From assembly GCA_035291705.1 (NCBI GenBank), contig DATDRM010000149.1, forward strand, positions 1 through 19,243: a stretch of DNA of 19,243 nt, read 5' to 3'. The notes below the pieces were generated by a model, which was not told the DNA's origin, ran no database searches, and saw nothing but the letters and a program-made list of their open reading frames with translations. The stretch is from DATDRM01 sp035291705 (GTDB lineage: Bacteria > Chloroflexota > Anaerolineae > Anaerolineales > UBA4823). Shown here piece after piece: positions 14,034-19,243 of the stretch. A program made the translations under genes and the position numbers. Within the stretch, counting starts at the first letter, position 1. The number at the start of each line of letters is the position of its first letter.

Positions 14034-14864
14034 ATGCCCAAACGATCCTATACCAATCGCCTGAATGACCTCGAAGCAAAAGCCTGGCTAAAGTTCCAGA
14101 AATCGTGGTTTATCCACAATCCACCGCCGCGCGCAAAAGATGTGCTGCGCCATCCCGCCAAGTTCCCGGAGACGCTCGCCCAAGAATTCATCGAGTTTTT
14201 CACCAAGCGCGGCCAGGTCGTGCTCGACCCGATGGTCGGGACGGGTAGCACGGTCATCGCTGCCTTGCGCGCCCGTCGCAACAGCTACGGGATTGAACTC
14301 AATCCAACCTACGCCGATATAGCCCGCCAGCAGGTCACCGCAGAGCGCAGATTGTCAGATGAGGCAGATCTCCTGGTCAGCGAAGTGATCACCGGCGACG
14401 CGGCGCGATTTAGCCACTACGTTTCTTTGCACCAGATTCCGCCCATCGATTATGTACTTACCTCCCCTCCATACTGGAATATGTTACACGCCCATGGCGC
14501 TGAAACCCAAAAAAAACGCCGGGCCTCCCCTGGCCTGGACGTGATCTATTCCGAAGAACCAGCCGATCTGGGCAACATTCCCGATTACGATGAATTCCTG
14601 GTGCGGCTGACAACCGTCTATGCAGGTTTGCAGCCATTTCTGCGAAAAGGAGCCTACCTGACGATCATCGTCAAAAACATAAAGAAGGGCGGGGTAATCT
14701 ATCCTCTCGCCTGGGACCTGGCGCGCCGGCTTGGGGAAACCTACACTCTCAAGGACGAGCGCATCTGGTGCCAGGATGATATCCGCCTTGCCCCGTATGG
14801 CTTCGGCAACGCCTGGGTGAGCAACACCTTCCATCACTATTGTTTGCAATTCAGAAACGATTGA
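14034..14864 (+). CDS. DNA methyltransferase (N4-cytosine/N6-adenine type), solitary
   Basis: A 276-residue S-adenosylmethionine-dependent amino-methyltransferase. Motif X/I is N-terminal (HPAKFPETLAQEFIEFF, then VLDPMVGTGSTVIAALRARR at 63-82), followed by GIELNPTYADIARQQV (motif II/III), GDAARF, and the catalytic TSPPYWNML at 143-151. The SPPY form favours N4-cytosine methylation, though N6-adenine cannot be excluded. About 60 residues separate motifs III and IV, too few for a large recognition domain there; the segment after SPPYW (AETQKKRRASPGLDVIYSEEPADLG) may contact DNA. No restriction enzyme gene is nearby, so a regulatory or orphan role is likely. It starts 15 bp after the T-run of the heptad array, with no Shine-Dalgarno visible. 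Confidence 0.85.
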   Translation: MPKRSYTNRLNDLEAKAWLKFQKSWFIHNPPPRAKDVLRHPAKFPETLAQEFIEFFTKRGQVVLDPMVGTGSTVIAALRARRNSYGIELNPTYADIARQQVTAERRLSDEADLLVSEVITGDAARFSHYVSLHQIPPIDYVLTSPPYWNMLHAHGAETQKKRRASPGLDVIYSEEPADLGNIPDYDEFLVRLTTVYAGLQPFLRKGAYLTIIVKNIKKGGVIYPLAWDLARRLGETYTLKDERIWCQDDIRLAPYGFGNAWVSNTFHHYCLQFRND

Positions 14865-14878
14865 GGGCTAATTTCGGA

Positions 14879-14884
14879 TATAAT
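14879..14884 (+). promoter_or_regulatory. -10 box upstream of the STAS gene
   Basis: TATAAT lies 15 bp after the methyltransferase stop and 81 bp before the STAS start. No good -35 is present. The leader would be about 75 nt. Confidence 0.4.
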
Positions 14885-14965
14885 TTGTCATATCAATGAT
14901 TGTTAAAGGAAAAATCAGTGAAGCCTGAGTAATCCATGTACGACTCAATAAAGGAGGAACATAAG

Positions 14966-15376
14966 ATGAATTCCGAGCTCTCAATTACCGTGAAATCGAT
15001 GCAAGGTCAAGTGCCTGTCACCGTGTTTCACCTCAAAGGCGATATTGATGGAAAAAACTACGAGCAGCTGCAAACAAGAGCCAAAGAATCTTTCGATTCG
15101 GGCACCCGCCACCTGCTCCTTGACTTGAGTGAAGTCCCTTTCCTCAGTAGCGCCGGCATCCGCGCCTTGCAATATATTTTCACCATGCTGCGTACCGACC
15201 CAGCGTTCGAAAGCGATGAGGCCATCCGTAAAGGGATTCGGGACGGCACATTTAAGTCCCCGCACCTCAAATTGCTCAATCCCAATGCTAATATTAGCCA
15301 GGTGCTCCGCATGACAGGTTATGATATGTTTCTTGAGGTTTACAGCAATTTAGAGGCGGCAGTAAATTCTTTTTAA
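14966..15376 (+). CDS. STAS-domain protein, anti-sigma-factor-antagonist-like
   Basis: A 136-residue single-domain STAS protein. FHLKGDIDGKNYEQLQ forms the first strands, and LLLDLSEVPFLSSAGIRAL (50-68) is the signature loop; Ser61 or Ser62 is in the position phosphorylated by partner kinases in SpoIIAA and RsbV. Between residues about 75 and 100 there is an insertion (RTDPAFESDEAIRKGIRDGTFKSPH) not present in minimal STAS proteins. The start at 14966 is set by AAGGAGG nine bases upstream; the in-frame ATG at 14936 lacks one. No anti-sigma kinase or PP2C phosphatase gene lies alongside, so its partner is encoded elsewhere. Confidence 0.85.
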   Translation: MNSELSITVKSMQGQVPVTVFHLKGDIDGKNYEQLQTRAKESFDSGTRHLLLDLSEVPFLSSAGIRALQYIFTMLRTDPAFESDEAIRKGIRDGTFKSPHLKLLNPNANISQVLRMTGYDMFLEVYSNLEAAVNSF

Positions 15377-15405
15377 ACATGCTTCCCCCCATTATAATTC
15401 CCCTA

Positions 15406-15432
15406 TTGCAAAATTTAATATTAGTGTACAAT
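15406..15432 (+). promoter_or_regulatory. Possible ssb promoter
   Basis: TTGCAA (15406-15411), a 15-bp spacer and TACAAT (15427-15432). The spacer is short, so confidence is modest. It would give a leader of about 90 nt that includes the structured segment 15447-15512. Confidence 0.4.
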
Positions 15433-15446
15433 TGTTCTGTAAAATA

Positions 15447-15512
15447 CAGTGGGTGTCCTAGTGCTCTGCACCGGGCGGCGTTCGTCCGGAACCCTTGCCA
15501 GACCGCCCACTG
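15447..15512 (+). promoter_or_regulatory. Structured ssb leader
   Basis: CAGTGGG (15447-15453) pairs with CCCACTG (15506-15512), closing a 66-nt stem-loop. Inside it, CCGG (15471-15474) can pair with CCGG (15486-15489). The structure ends 6 nt before the ssb Shine-Dalgarno AGAAGGAG, so it might modulate ssb translation. Confidence 0.4.
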
Positions 15513-15530
15513 AATAAGAAGGAGAAACCC

Positions 15531-15947
15531 ATGTATCACACCCTCATCATCGTTGGGAACCTCGGCCGCGATCCAGAAATGAGGTACACGCCTTCCGGCC
15601 AGGCGGTGACCAATTTAAGTGTCGCCACCAACCGCCAATACACCGGCTCGGATGGTAATCCAGTCAAAGAGACGATCTGGTTCCGCGTCTCGACCTGGGG
15701 AAAGACGGCCGAAAATTGCAACCAGTATCTGAAAAAAGGCAGCAAAGTTCTGATCGAAGGCCGGTTAAATCCCGATCCTGCCACTGGGGGCCCTCGTATG
15801 TGGACTCGCCAGGATGGCACCGCTGCCGCCAGCTTCGAAGTGACCGCCAATACTGTACGGTTCCTCTCAACGCGTGGCGAAGAGGAAGGCGCATACGCGG
15901 CAGGCGAGGCAGCTGGAGTCGCTGAACAAGACGATATCCCCTTCTAG
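15531..15947 (+). CDS. ssb: Single-stranded DNA-binding protein
   Basis: A 138-residue SSB that coats ssDNA during replication and repair. The OB-fold runs from MYHTLIIVGNLGRDPEMRYTPSGQAVTNLSVATNR through ETIWFRVSTWGKTAENCNQYLKKGSKVLIEGRL to FEVTANTVRFL (about residue 115). A short Gly/Ala/Glu-rich tail ends in the acidic tip DDIPF, which recruits partner proteins. AGAAGGAG with a six-base spacer sets the ATG at 15531, so the in-frame extension upstream is not used. Only about 20 residues separate the OB-fold from the tip, so the linker is short. Confidence 0.97.
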   Translation: MYHTLIIVGNLGRDPEMRYTPSGQAVTNLSVATNRQYTGSDGNPVKETIWFRVSTWGKTAENCNQYLKKGSKVLIEGRLNPDPATGGPRMWTRQDGTAAASFEVTANTVRFLSTRGEEEGAYAAGEAAGVAEQDDIPF

Positions 15948-15969
15948 AGTTCACGGGGAACACGTCGAT

Positions 15970-16084
15970 GTTCGGTAAAAACGAACCTGATTGAGCACTA
16001 AAGCCCATTCGGGAGACCTTTTTCCTGAAGATTAACTTTGAGGGGCGGAAGGGATGCATACGCTGGCTTTCTCTTCCGCCCCTC
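15970..16084 (+). terminator. Hairpins after ssb, possible terminator
   Basis: The 197-bp spacer after ssb has a small hairpin GTTCG/CGAAC (15970-15986) and a strong 12-bp stem GAGGGGCGGAAG/CTTCCGCCCCTC (16040-16051 with 16073-16084) with a 21-nt loop. No T-run follows the large stem. It may end ssb transcription or be a structured leader of the next gene. Confidence 0.4.
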
Positions 16085-16144
16085 GAAGTCTATTTAGGCT
16101 ATCTCTCCCGTTGACCGGAAACCATCTCTACCCGGAGAAAGTAG

Positions 16145-16483
16145 ATGTCTGAGAAAACTGCGCAGCCCGCACCCCCCACCTTTCCCCCCTTGGAAGTCCC
16201 CCCAGACCTTGAAGCGATTTATATCAACCTGGTGCGCATCGCCCATTCCCCTTCAGAGTTAATTTTTGATTTCGCCCATCTCTTGCCTGGCACCACTCCC
16301 GCCCGGGTGCGCTCGCGGGTGGTCATGTCGCCCTTAGGCGCCAAGCTGTTCCACCGCGCATTGACCGAAAACCTGAGCCGTTACGAGACCACCTTCGGAG
16401 AGATCAAGCTTCCCGGCGGAAAATCCCTTGCCGATTACCTCTTTCGCCAATCCCCGCCACCCGAAGAACCCCCTCACAAATAA
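16145..16483 (+). CDS. DUF3467 domain protein
   Basis: A 112-residue protein of the DUF3467 family, whose function is unknown. After a Pro-rich start, IYINLVRIAHSPSELIFDFAHLLPG (25-49) is the family hallmark (Y-x-N ... S-x-x-E-x-x-x-D-F). VRSRVVMSPLGAKLFHRALTENLSRYETTFGEI forms the rest of the domain. The ATG has GGAGAAAG upstream. The translin-like gene begins 6 bp after its stop, so the two are co-translated. It is the first gene of a compact DUF3467, translin and split-nuclease cluster. Confidence 0.85.
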   Translation: MSEKTAQPAPPTFPPLEVPPDLEAIYINLVRIAHSPSELIFDFAHLLPGTTPARVRSRVVMSPLGAKLFHRALTENLSRYETTFGEIKLPGGKSLADYLFRQSPPPEEPPHK

Positions 16484-16489
16484 GCTGCC

Positions 16490-17122
16490 ATGAACCGCCT
16501 TGAAACGATCGCCGAACGCATCCACCAGGCATTCGAAGCGCGCACTGTCGCCAGGGATCGCGCTCTTTCCCAGGCTCGCACGCTCACCCGCCACTGCGCC
16601 AATGCCATCCGCGCTGTCCACCGTGATGAGCACGGCCTGGCTCAAAAGCAACTTGACGAAGCGAACCAGCTGGCCCAGGCGCTACGCGCCGACCTGGCTG
16701 ATTTCCCCGGCCTATATTACGCTGGGTACACGCAGGATGCACTCAAGGAGTTTGCCGAGGCGAGCATCGTCTATGCTTTGGTAACCGATGAGGCTTTGCC
16801 CACCCCTCAAGAGCTGGGCCTGGAAGACGCCACGTATTTGAATGGCCTGGCTGAGGCAGCCGGTGAGCTGCGGCGGCGCTGCCTCGACATCTTGCGACAC
16901 GGGTACTCCCAGGAAGCTGAACGCTTGCTGGGCCAGATGGACGACATCTACGCCGTGCTGATCACCATGGATTACCCGGACGCCATCACGGGGGGACTGC
17001 GGCGCCTGACTGACGTCGTCCGCAGTGTCACCGAGCGTACGCGCGGCGATCTAACCATAAGCCTACGACAGGAACATCTCGAACAAACGATGCGCCGCCT
17101 TGAGTCCAGGTTAGACAGTTAG
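16490..17122 (+). CDS. Translin-family protein
   Basis: A 210-residue, largely helical protein of the translin/TRAX family, nucleic-acid-binding proteins which in eukaryotes form the C3PO ribonuclease. The family core is clear: LADFPGLYYAGYTQDALKEFAEASIVYAL (69-97), YLNGLAEAAGELRRRCLDILRHG (116-138), MDDIYAVLITMDYPDAITGGLRRLTDVVRSVTERTRGDLT (150-189). Glu87 and Glu90 form an ExxEA arrangement like that of the catalytic glutamates of TRAX, and Asp151/152 could supply a third acid, so RNase activity is possible. The gene starts 6 bp after the DUF3467 gene and ends 3 bp before the Cas4-like N-terminal ORF. Bacterial translins are little studied; the role here is unknown. Confidence 0.85.
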   Translation: MNRLETIAERIHQAFEARTVARDRALSQARTLTRHCANAIRAVHRDEHGLAQKQLDEANQLAQALRADLADFPGLYYAGYTQDALKEFAEASIVYALVTDEALPTPQELGLEDATYLNGLAEAAGELRRRCLDILRHGYSQEAERLLGQMDDIYAVLITMDYPDAITGGLRRLTDVVRSVTERTRGDLTISLRQEHLEQTMRRLESRLDS

Positions 17123-17125
17123 GGA

Positions 17126-17362
17126 ATGCGAACCATTCGTGCTTCAGAGATCGGAGCTTACCTGTACTGCCAGCGGGCATGGTGGCTTCAGCGACAAGGT
17201 TATGTCTCAGAAAACCAGGCTGAGTTAGCCAATGGTAGCGAGCTGCACTACCACCACGCCCGCCGGGTGATGGTGAGTGGTTTCCTGAGGCTGGTGGCTT
17301 ACGCTTTGTTTCTTCTGGCGTTGGTGTTATTAACCATTTTCATTTCTGGGCAGCTGATCTAA
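17126..17362 (+). CDS. Cas4-like nuclease, N-terminal piece with one membrane helix
   Basis: A 78-residue protein that is the front end of a Cas4/Dna2-type PD-(D/E)XK nuclease. ASEIGAYLYCQRAWWLQRQGY supplies the first cysteine (Cys15) of the Fe-S cluster, and NGSELHYHHARR has the RecB motif I histidine (His41). It then leaves the nuclease pattern and ends in one transmembrane helix (about 53-75, GFLRLVAYALFLLALVLLTIFIS). The stop TAA is followed six bases later by the ATG of the C-terminal piece, in the same reading frame. Alone it lacks the acidic catalytic residues. It begins 3 bp after the translin gene. It may be a natural split, a nonsense mutation or a sequencing error in a membrane-anchored nuclease. 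Confidence 0.75.
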   Translation: MRTIRASEIGAYLYCQRAWWLQRQGYVSENQAELANGSELHYHHARRVMVSGFLRLVAYALFLLALVLLTIFISGQLI

Positions 17363-17368
17363 CCGACT

Positions 17369-17881
17369 ATGCTTTGGCTGGTTGTCTTTTTCTTCCTGCT
17401 CGCCATGCTACTGCTATGGCTGTCTTCTCGCCAACGCCGCGCCGCTGGTCTGCCAGGCGGGCGCCTGGTCTACGTCGATACAAGCCAGTGGGGGCGGGTC
17501 GAAAAGCCACTGTATGACCCGATCCTGAACTTGACGGGGAAACCGGACTACCTTGTTGAGCAAGGCAATAAAATGATTCCCATCGAGGTTAAGTCAAATC
17601 GTATTTCGCAGGCACCTTACGACGCGCATATTTTTCAATTGGCCGCCTATTGCCTTCTCGTGCAGCGTACATTTGGCAAGCGACCGCCGCACGGGATTTT
17701 GCATTACCCCAACCGGACATTCACCATCGATTACACCGCCGAGCTGGAATCCAGCTTACTCGATTTGTTGACCGAAATGCGCGCTTCAGAAAGCCGCAAA
17801 GATGTAGACCGCTCTCACCAATCTCCATCCCGTTGCCATCGCTGTGGCTTCCGCTCTGGGTGTGACCAGGCCTTAGAATAG
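17369..17881 (+). CDS. Cas4-like Fe-S nuclease, C-terminal piece with one membrane helix
   Basis: A 170-residue protein that starts with a transmembrane helix (2-19) and continues into the rest of a Cas4-type PD-(D/E)XK nuclease: GKPDYLV (Asp60), IPIEVKS (Glu73, Lys75), QLAAY (Gln90, Tyr94), and a C-terminal CHRCGFRSGC (Cys156, Cys159, Cys165) giving the last three Fe-S ligands. Together with the preceding ORF, all four cysteines and all nuclease residues are present, linked by a two-helix membrane hairpin. Both pieces are in one frame, separated only by TAA and two codons. No cas1, cas2 or CRISPR array is nearby, so a role in DNA or RNA processing together with translin is more likely than spacer acquisition. 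That role is inferred. Confidence 0.8.
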   Translation: MLWLVVFFFLLAMLLLWLSSRQRRAAGLPGGRLVYVDTSQWGRVEKPLYDPILNLTGKPDYLVEQGNKMIPIEVKSNRISQAPYDAHIFQLAAYCLLVQRTFGKRPPHGILHYPNRTFTIDYTAELESSLLDLLTEMRASESRKDVDRSHQSPSRCHRCGFRSGCDQALE

Positions 17882-17953
17882 ACGGTTGTGAATCATAAAT
17901 TGGCGGTAACCATTAAACTATAATGAGTTATCTACTCAATCCATCTCCATCCA

Positions 17954-18023
17954 ACCACTGACCACTAACCACTGATACTGAATATTGGAAACTGGATACT
18001 GGATACTGATCCTTGATTACTGG
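17954..18023. repeat. Heptad repeat array, consensus ATACTGR, abutting the nadK promoter
   Basis: Ten 7-bp units run without a gap: three of ACCACTR (17954-17974) and then seven close to ATACTGR (17975-18023), with a 1-bp register change between the two types. The next base starts TTATAAT, so the array touches the nadK -10 box. The spacer before it (17882-17953) has a segment near 17888-17912 resembling the centre of the 13909 array. Confidence 0.7.
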
Positions 18024-18024
18024 T

Positions 18025-18030
18025 TATAAT
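18025..18030 (+). promoter_or_regulatory. -10 box of a near-leaderless nadK promoter
   Basis: TATAAT ends 9 nt before the ATG at 18040, and no Shine-Dalgarno lies between. The -35 position would fall inside the ATACTGG array and is not consensus. It resembles the arrangement at 1635. Confidence 0.5.
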
Positions 18031-18039
18031 ACATGTCAC

Positions 18040-18912
18040 ATGACTGAAAAAGCTTCAACCATCCAACGCATCGCCATCCTCGCTCACCCGCAGATTCCCG
18101 AAGCTGTCCCGGAGGCCGCAACTATCGCGGCCTTCTTGCAGGAATACGGCCTGCATGTTTCCCACGGATTGTTGAACGACCAAATAATTCGCCGGCAAGT
18201 GGAAACGAAAAGATGTGATGTAGTGATCGCCCTGGGAGGGGATGGCACGATGTTGCGCGCCGGTCATTTGTGTGGGCCCTATGGCGTGCCAATCCTTGGG
18301 ATAAATATGGGACGCTTCGGTTTTCTAATGGAGATCCAGCAAAACCAATGGCAGGAAACCTTACCCCGCCTGTTGAGTGGTGATTTTTGGATAGAAAACC
18401 GCATGATGCTTTGCGCGGAACGATCCCGCGCTGGTGAGATGCTTGGTAGTTGGGATATTGTTAATGAAGCCGTCGTTAGCCGAGGCAGCTTCGTGCGCCC
18501 CGTGCACCTGGAAACCAGCGTGGATGGTCGCTTCCTCACCACCTACGTCGCAGACGGCTTGATCGCCTCCACGCCGACCGGTTCTACCGCCTATGCCTTG
18601 GCCGTTGGCGGGCCGATCCTGCCTCCAGAGATGCGCACAATTTTACTCGTCCCCATCGCTCCCCATCTTTCAATCGATCGTGCCATCGTCTTCGCTGAGG
18701 GTTCTTCGGTGAGCATCGTCGTCCACACTGCTCACCAAGCGGTGCTTAGCATCGATGGACAATTGCCGATCGAGCTGGTAGATGGGGATTGTGTAAAGGT
18801 GTTCGCCAGCCACCATTCCTTAAAATTCATTCGTTTCCAAGACCCTGGATATTTTTACCGTAACCTCACTCCCCATATGAATCAAAATCCTTCCACAGGT
18901 AATTCTCGATGA
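18040..18912 (+). CDS. nadK: NAD kinase
   Basis: A 290-residue NAD kinase that phosphorylates NAD to NADP, the sole route to NADP in most bacteria. The GGDGT motif (ALGGDGTMLRAGH) is near residue 67, NMGRFGFL follows, NEAVVSRG is the NE/D motif, and DGLIASTPTGSTAYALAVGGPIL is the glycine-rich C-terminal signature. ATG 18040 is preferred over the in-frame TTG at 18013, because that TTG lies upstream of the -10 box. The stop overlaps the ATG of the next gene (ATGA), implying translational coupling. Confidence 0.96.
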   Translation: MTEKASTIQRIAILAHPQIPEAVPEAATIAAFLQEYGLHVSHGLLNDQIIRRQVETKRCDVVIALGGDGTMLRAGHLCGPYGVPILGINMGRFGFLMEIQQNQWQETLPRLLSGDFWIENRMMLCAERSRAGEMLGSWDIVNEAVVSRGSFVRPVHLETSVDGRFLTTYVADGLIASTPTGSTAYALAVGGPILPPEMRTILLVPIAPHLSIDRAIVFAEGSSVSIVVHTAHQAVLSIDGQLPIELVDGDCVKVFASHHSLKFIRFQDPGYFYRNLTPHMNQNPSTGNSR

Positions 18913-19243
18913 GCTTACAGCCCCCTACACTTTACTGTGTTAATCATCCTGATGTAGAAACTACCTTACGCTGTAACCGGTGCGAAAAGCCCATTTGTGC
19001 AAAATGTGCCATTCTCACCCCGACCGGCTATCGCTGTAAGGATTGCGTCCGCAACCAGCAAAAGAGTTTTGAAACTGCTGAGTGGTATGATTACCTCCTG
19101 GCCTTTGGCGTAGGGATCATATTGTCATACATTGGCAGCCGTTTGGTTAGTTACCTGGGTTTTTTTACGCTTTTCGTCGCCCCGATCGCTGGGGTGATCA
19201 TCGCTGAAGCCGTTCGCCTAGCTATTCGCCGTCGTCGATCGAA
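18909..19243 (+). CDS. B-box-type zinc finger membrane protein (5' part)
   Basis: An open frame begins at ATG 18909, overlaps the nadK stop by 4 bp and runs off the window (about 111 residues seen). The N-terminus MSLQPPTLYCVNHPDVETTL is followed by CNRCEKPICAKCAILTPTGYRCKDC, i.e. a Cys/His-rich B-box-like zinc-binding module (first ligands Cys10 and His13, then CxxC, CxxC and CxxC pairs). After SFETAEWYDYLLAF there are one or two hydrophobic segments (GVGIILSYIGSRLVSYLGFFTLFVAPIAGVIIAE) that look membrane-spanning, ending in basic RRRR. Such B-box plus membrane proteins are common in Chloroflexota, usually of unknown function. It is co-translated with nadK. Confidence 0.8.
   Translation, partial: MSLQPPTLYCVNHPDVETTLRCNRCEKPICAKCAILTPTGYRCKDCVRNQQKSFETAEWYDYLLAFGVGIILSYIGSRLVSYLGFFTLFVAPIAGVIIAEAVRLAIRRRRS

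Noticed and set aside
16040..16084. Possible small RNA gene between ssb and the DUF3467 gene
   Set aside because: The 12-bp stem is strong, but there is no clear promoter before it and no T-run after it, so it is listed only as a hairpin.
17954..18023. Possible CRISPR array
   Set aside because: The unit is 7 bp with no spacers, and no cas1 or cas2 is present, even though a Cas4-like gene is adjacent.

Overview
The window looks like core chromosome from a member of the Chloroflexota, probably an Anaerolineae-type bacterium. That placement is an inference from the gene mix: a tRNA-Thr T-box leader in front of thrS, a bacterial translin, an ArsR-DUF2087 protein, a Cas4-like nuclease, lipoproteins with Pro/Thr-rich stalks, and several genes whose ATG lies only 6-9 nt after a TATAAT box. 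No rRNA, tRNA, IS element, prophage or CRISPR array is visible.

Left part (1-2472, plus strand): the 3' end of uvrA; an ArsR-type regulator whose near-consensus promoter is covered by a perfect 16-bp inverted repeat; and an overlapping pair made of a small unknown protein and a nucleotidyltransferase-fold protein.

Minus-strand block (2514-10478). In order of transcription: a beta-hydroxyacid dehydrogenase; a secreted protein with two copies of an 88-residue unit; thrS (no TGS domain) behind its T-box leader; infC-rpmI-rplT with its own promoter, a probable AUC start for infC, and an intrinsic terminator; then a macrodomain gene, a TrmH/SpoU RNA methyltransferase and a DUF711 protein, which form a probable operon with its own promoter.

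Plus-strand block (10812-19243): purA and a threonine-dehydrogenase-like SDR gene; a lipoprotein with a lectin-like domain; a solitary SPPY-type DNA methyltransferase; a STAS-domain protein; ssb with a structured leader; a compact cluster of DUF3467, translin, and a Cas4-like nuclease in two pieces; then nadK, overlapping the start of a B-box zinc-finger membrane protein that runs off the window.

Two things stand out. First, a Cas4-like Fe-S nuclease is divided between two ORFs in the same frame. Each ORF carries one transmembrane helix, and the catalytic and cluster residues are shared between them. The pair sits 3 bp behind a translin gene. Second, four intergenic spacers hold degenerate arrays with a strict 7-bp period. 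Each has its own consensus (CGTCTT, TTCACG in two places, ATACTGG), and they run into terminators, promoters and one gene end. I know of no description of such arrays in this phylum.
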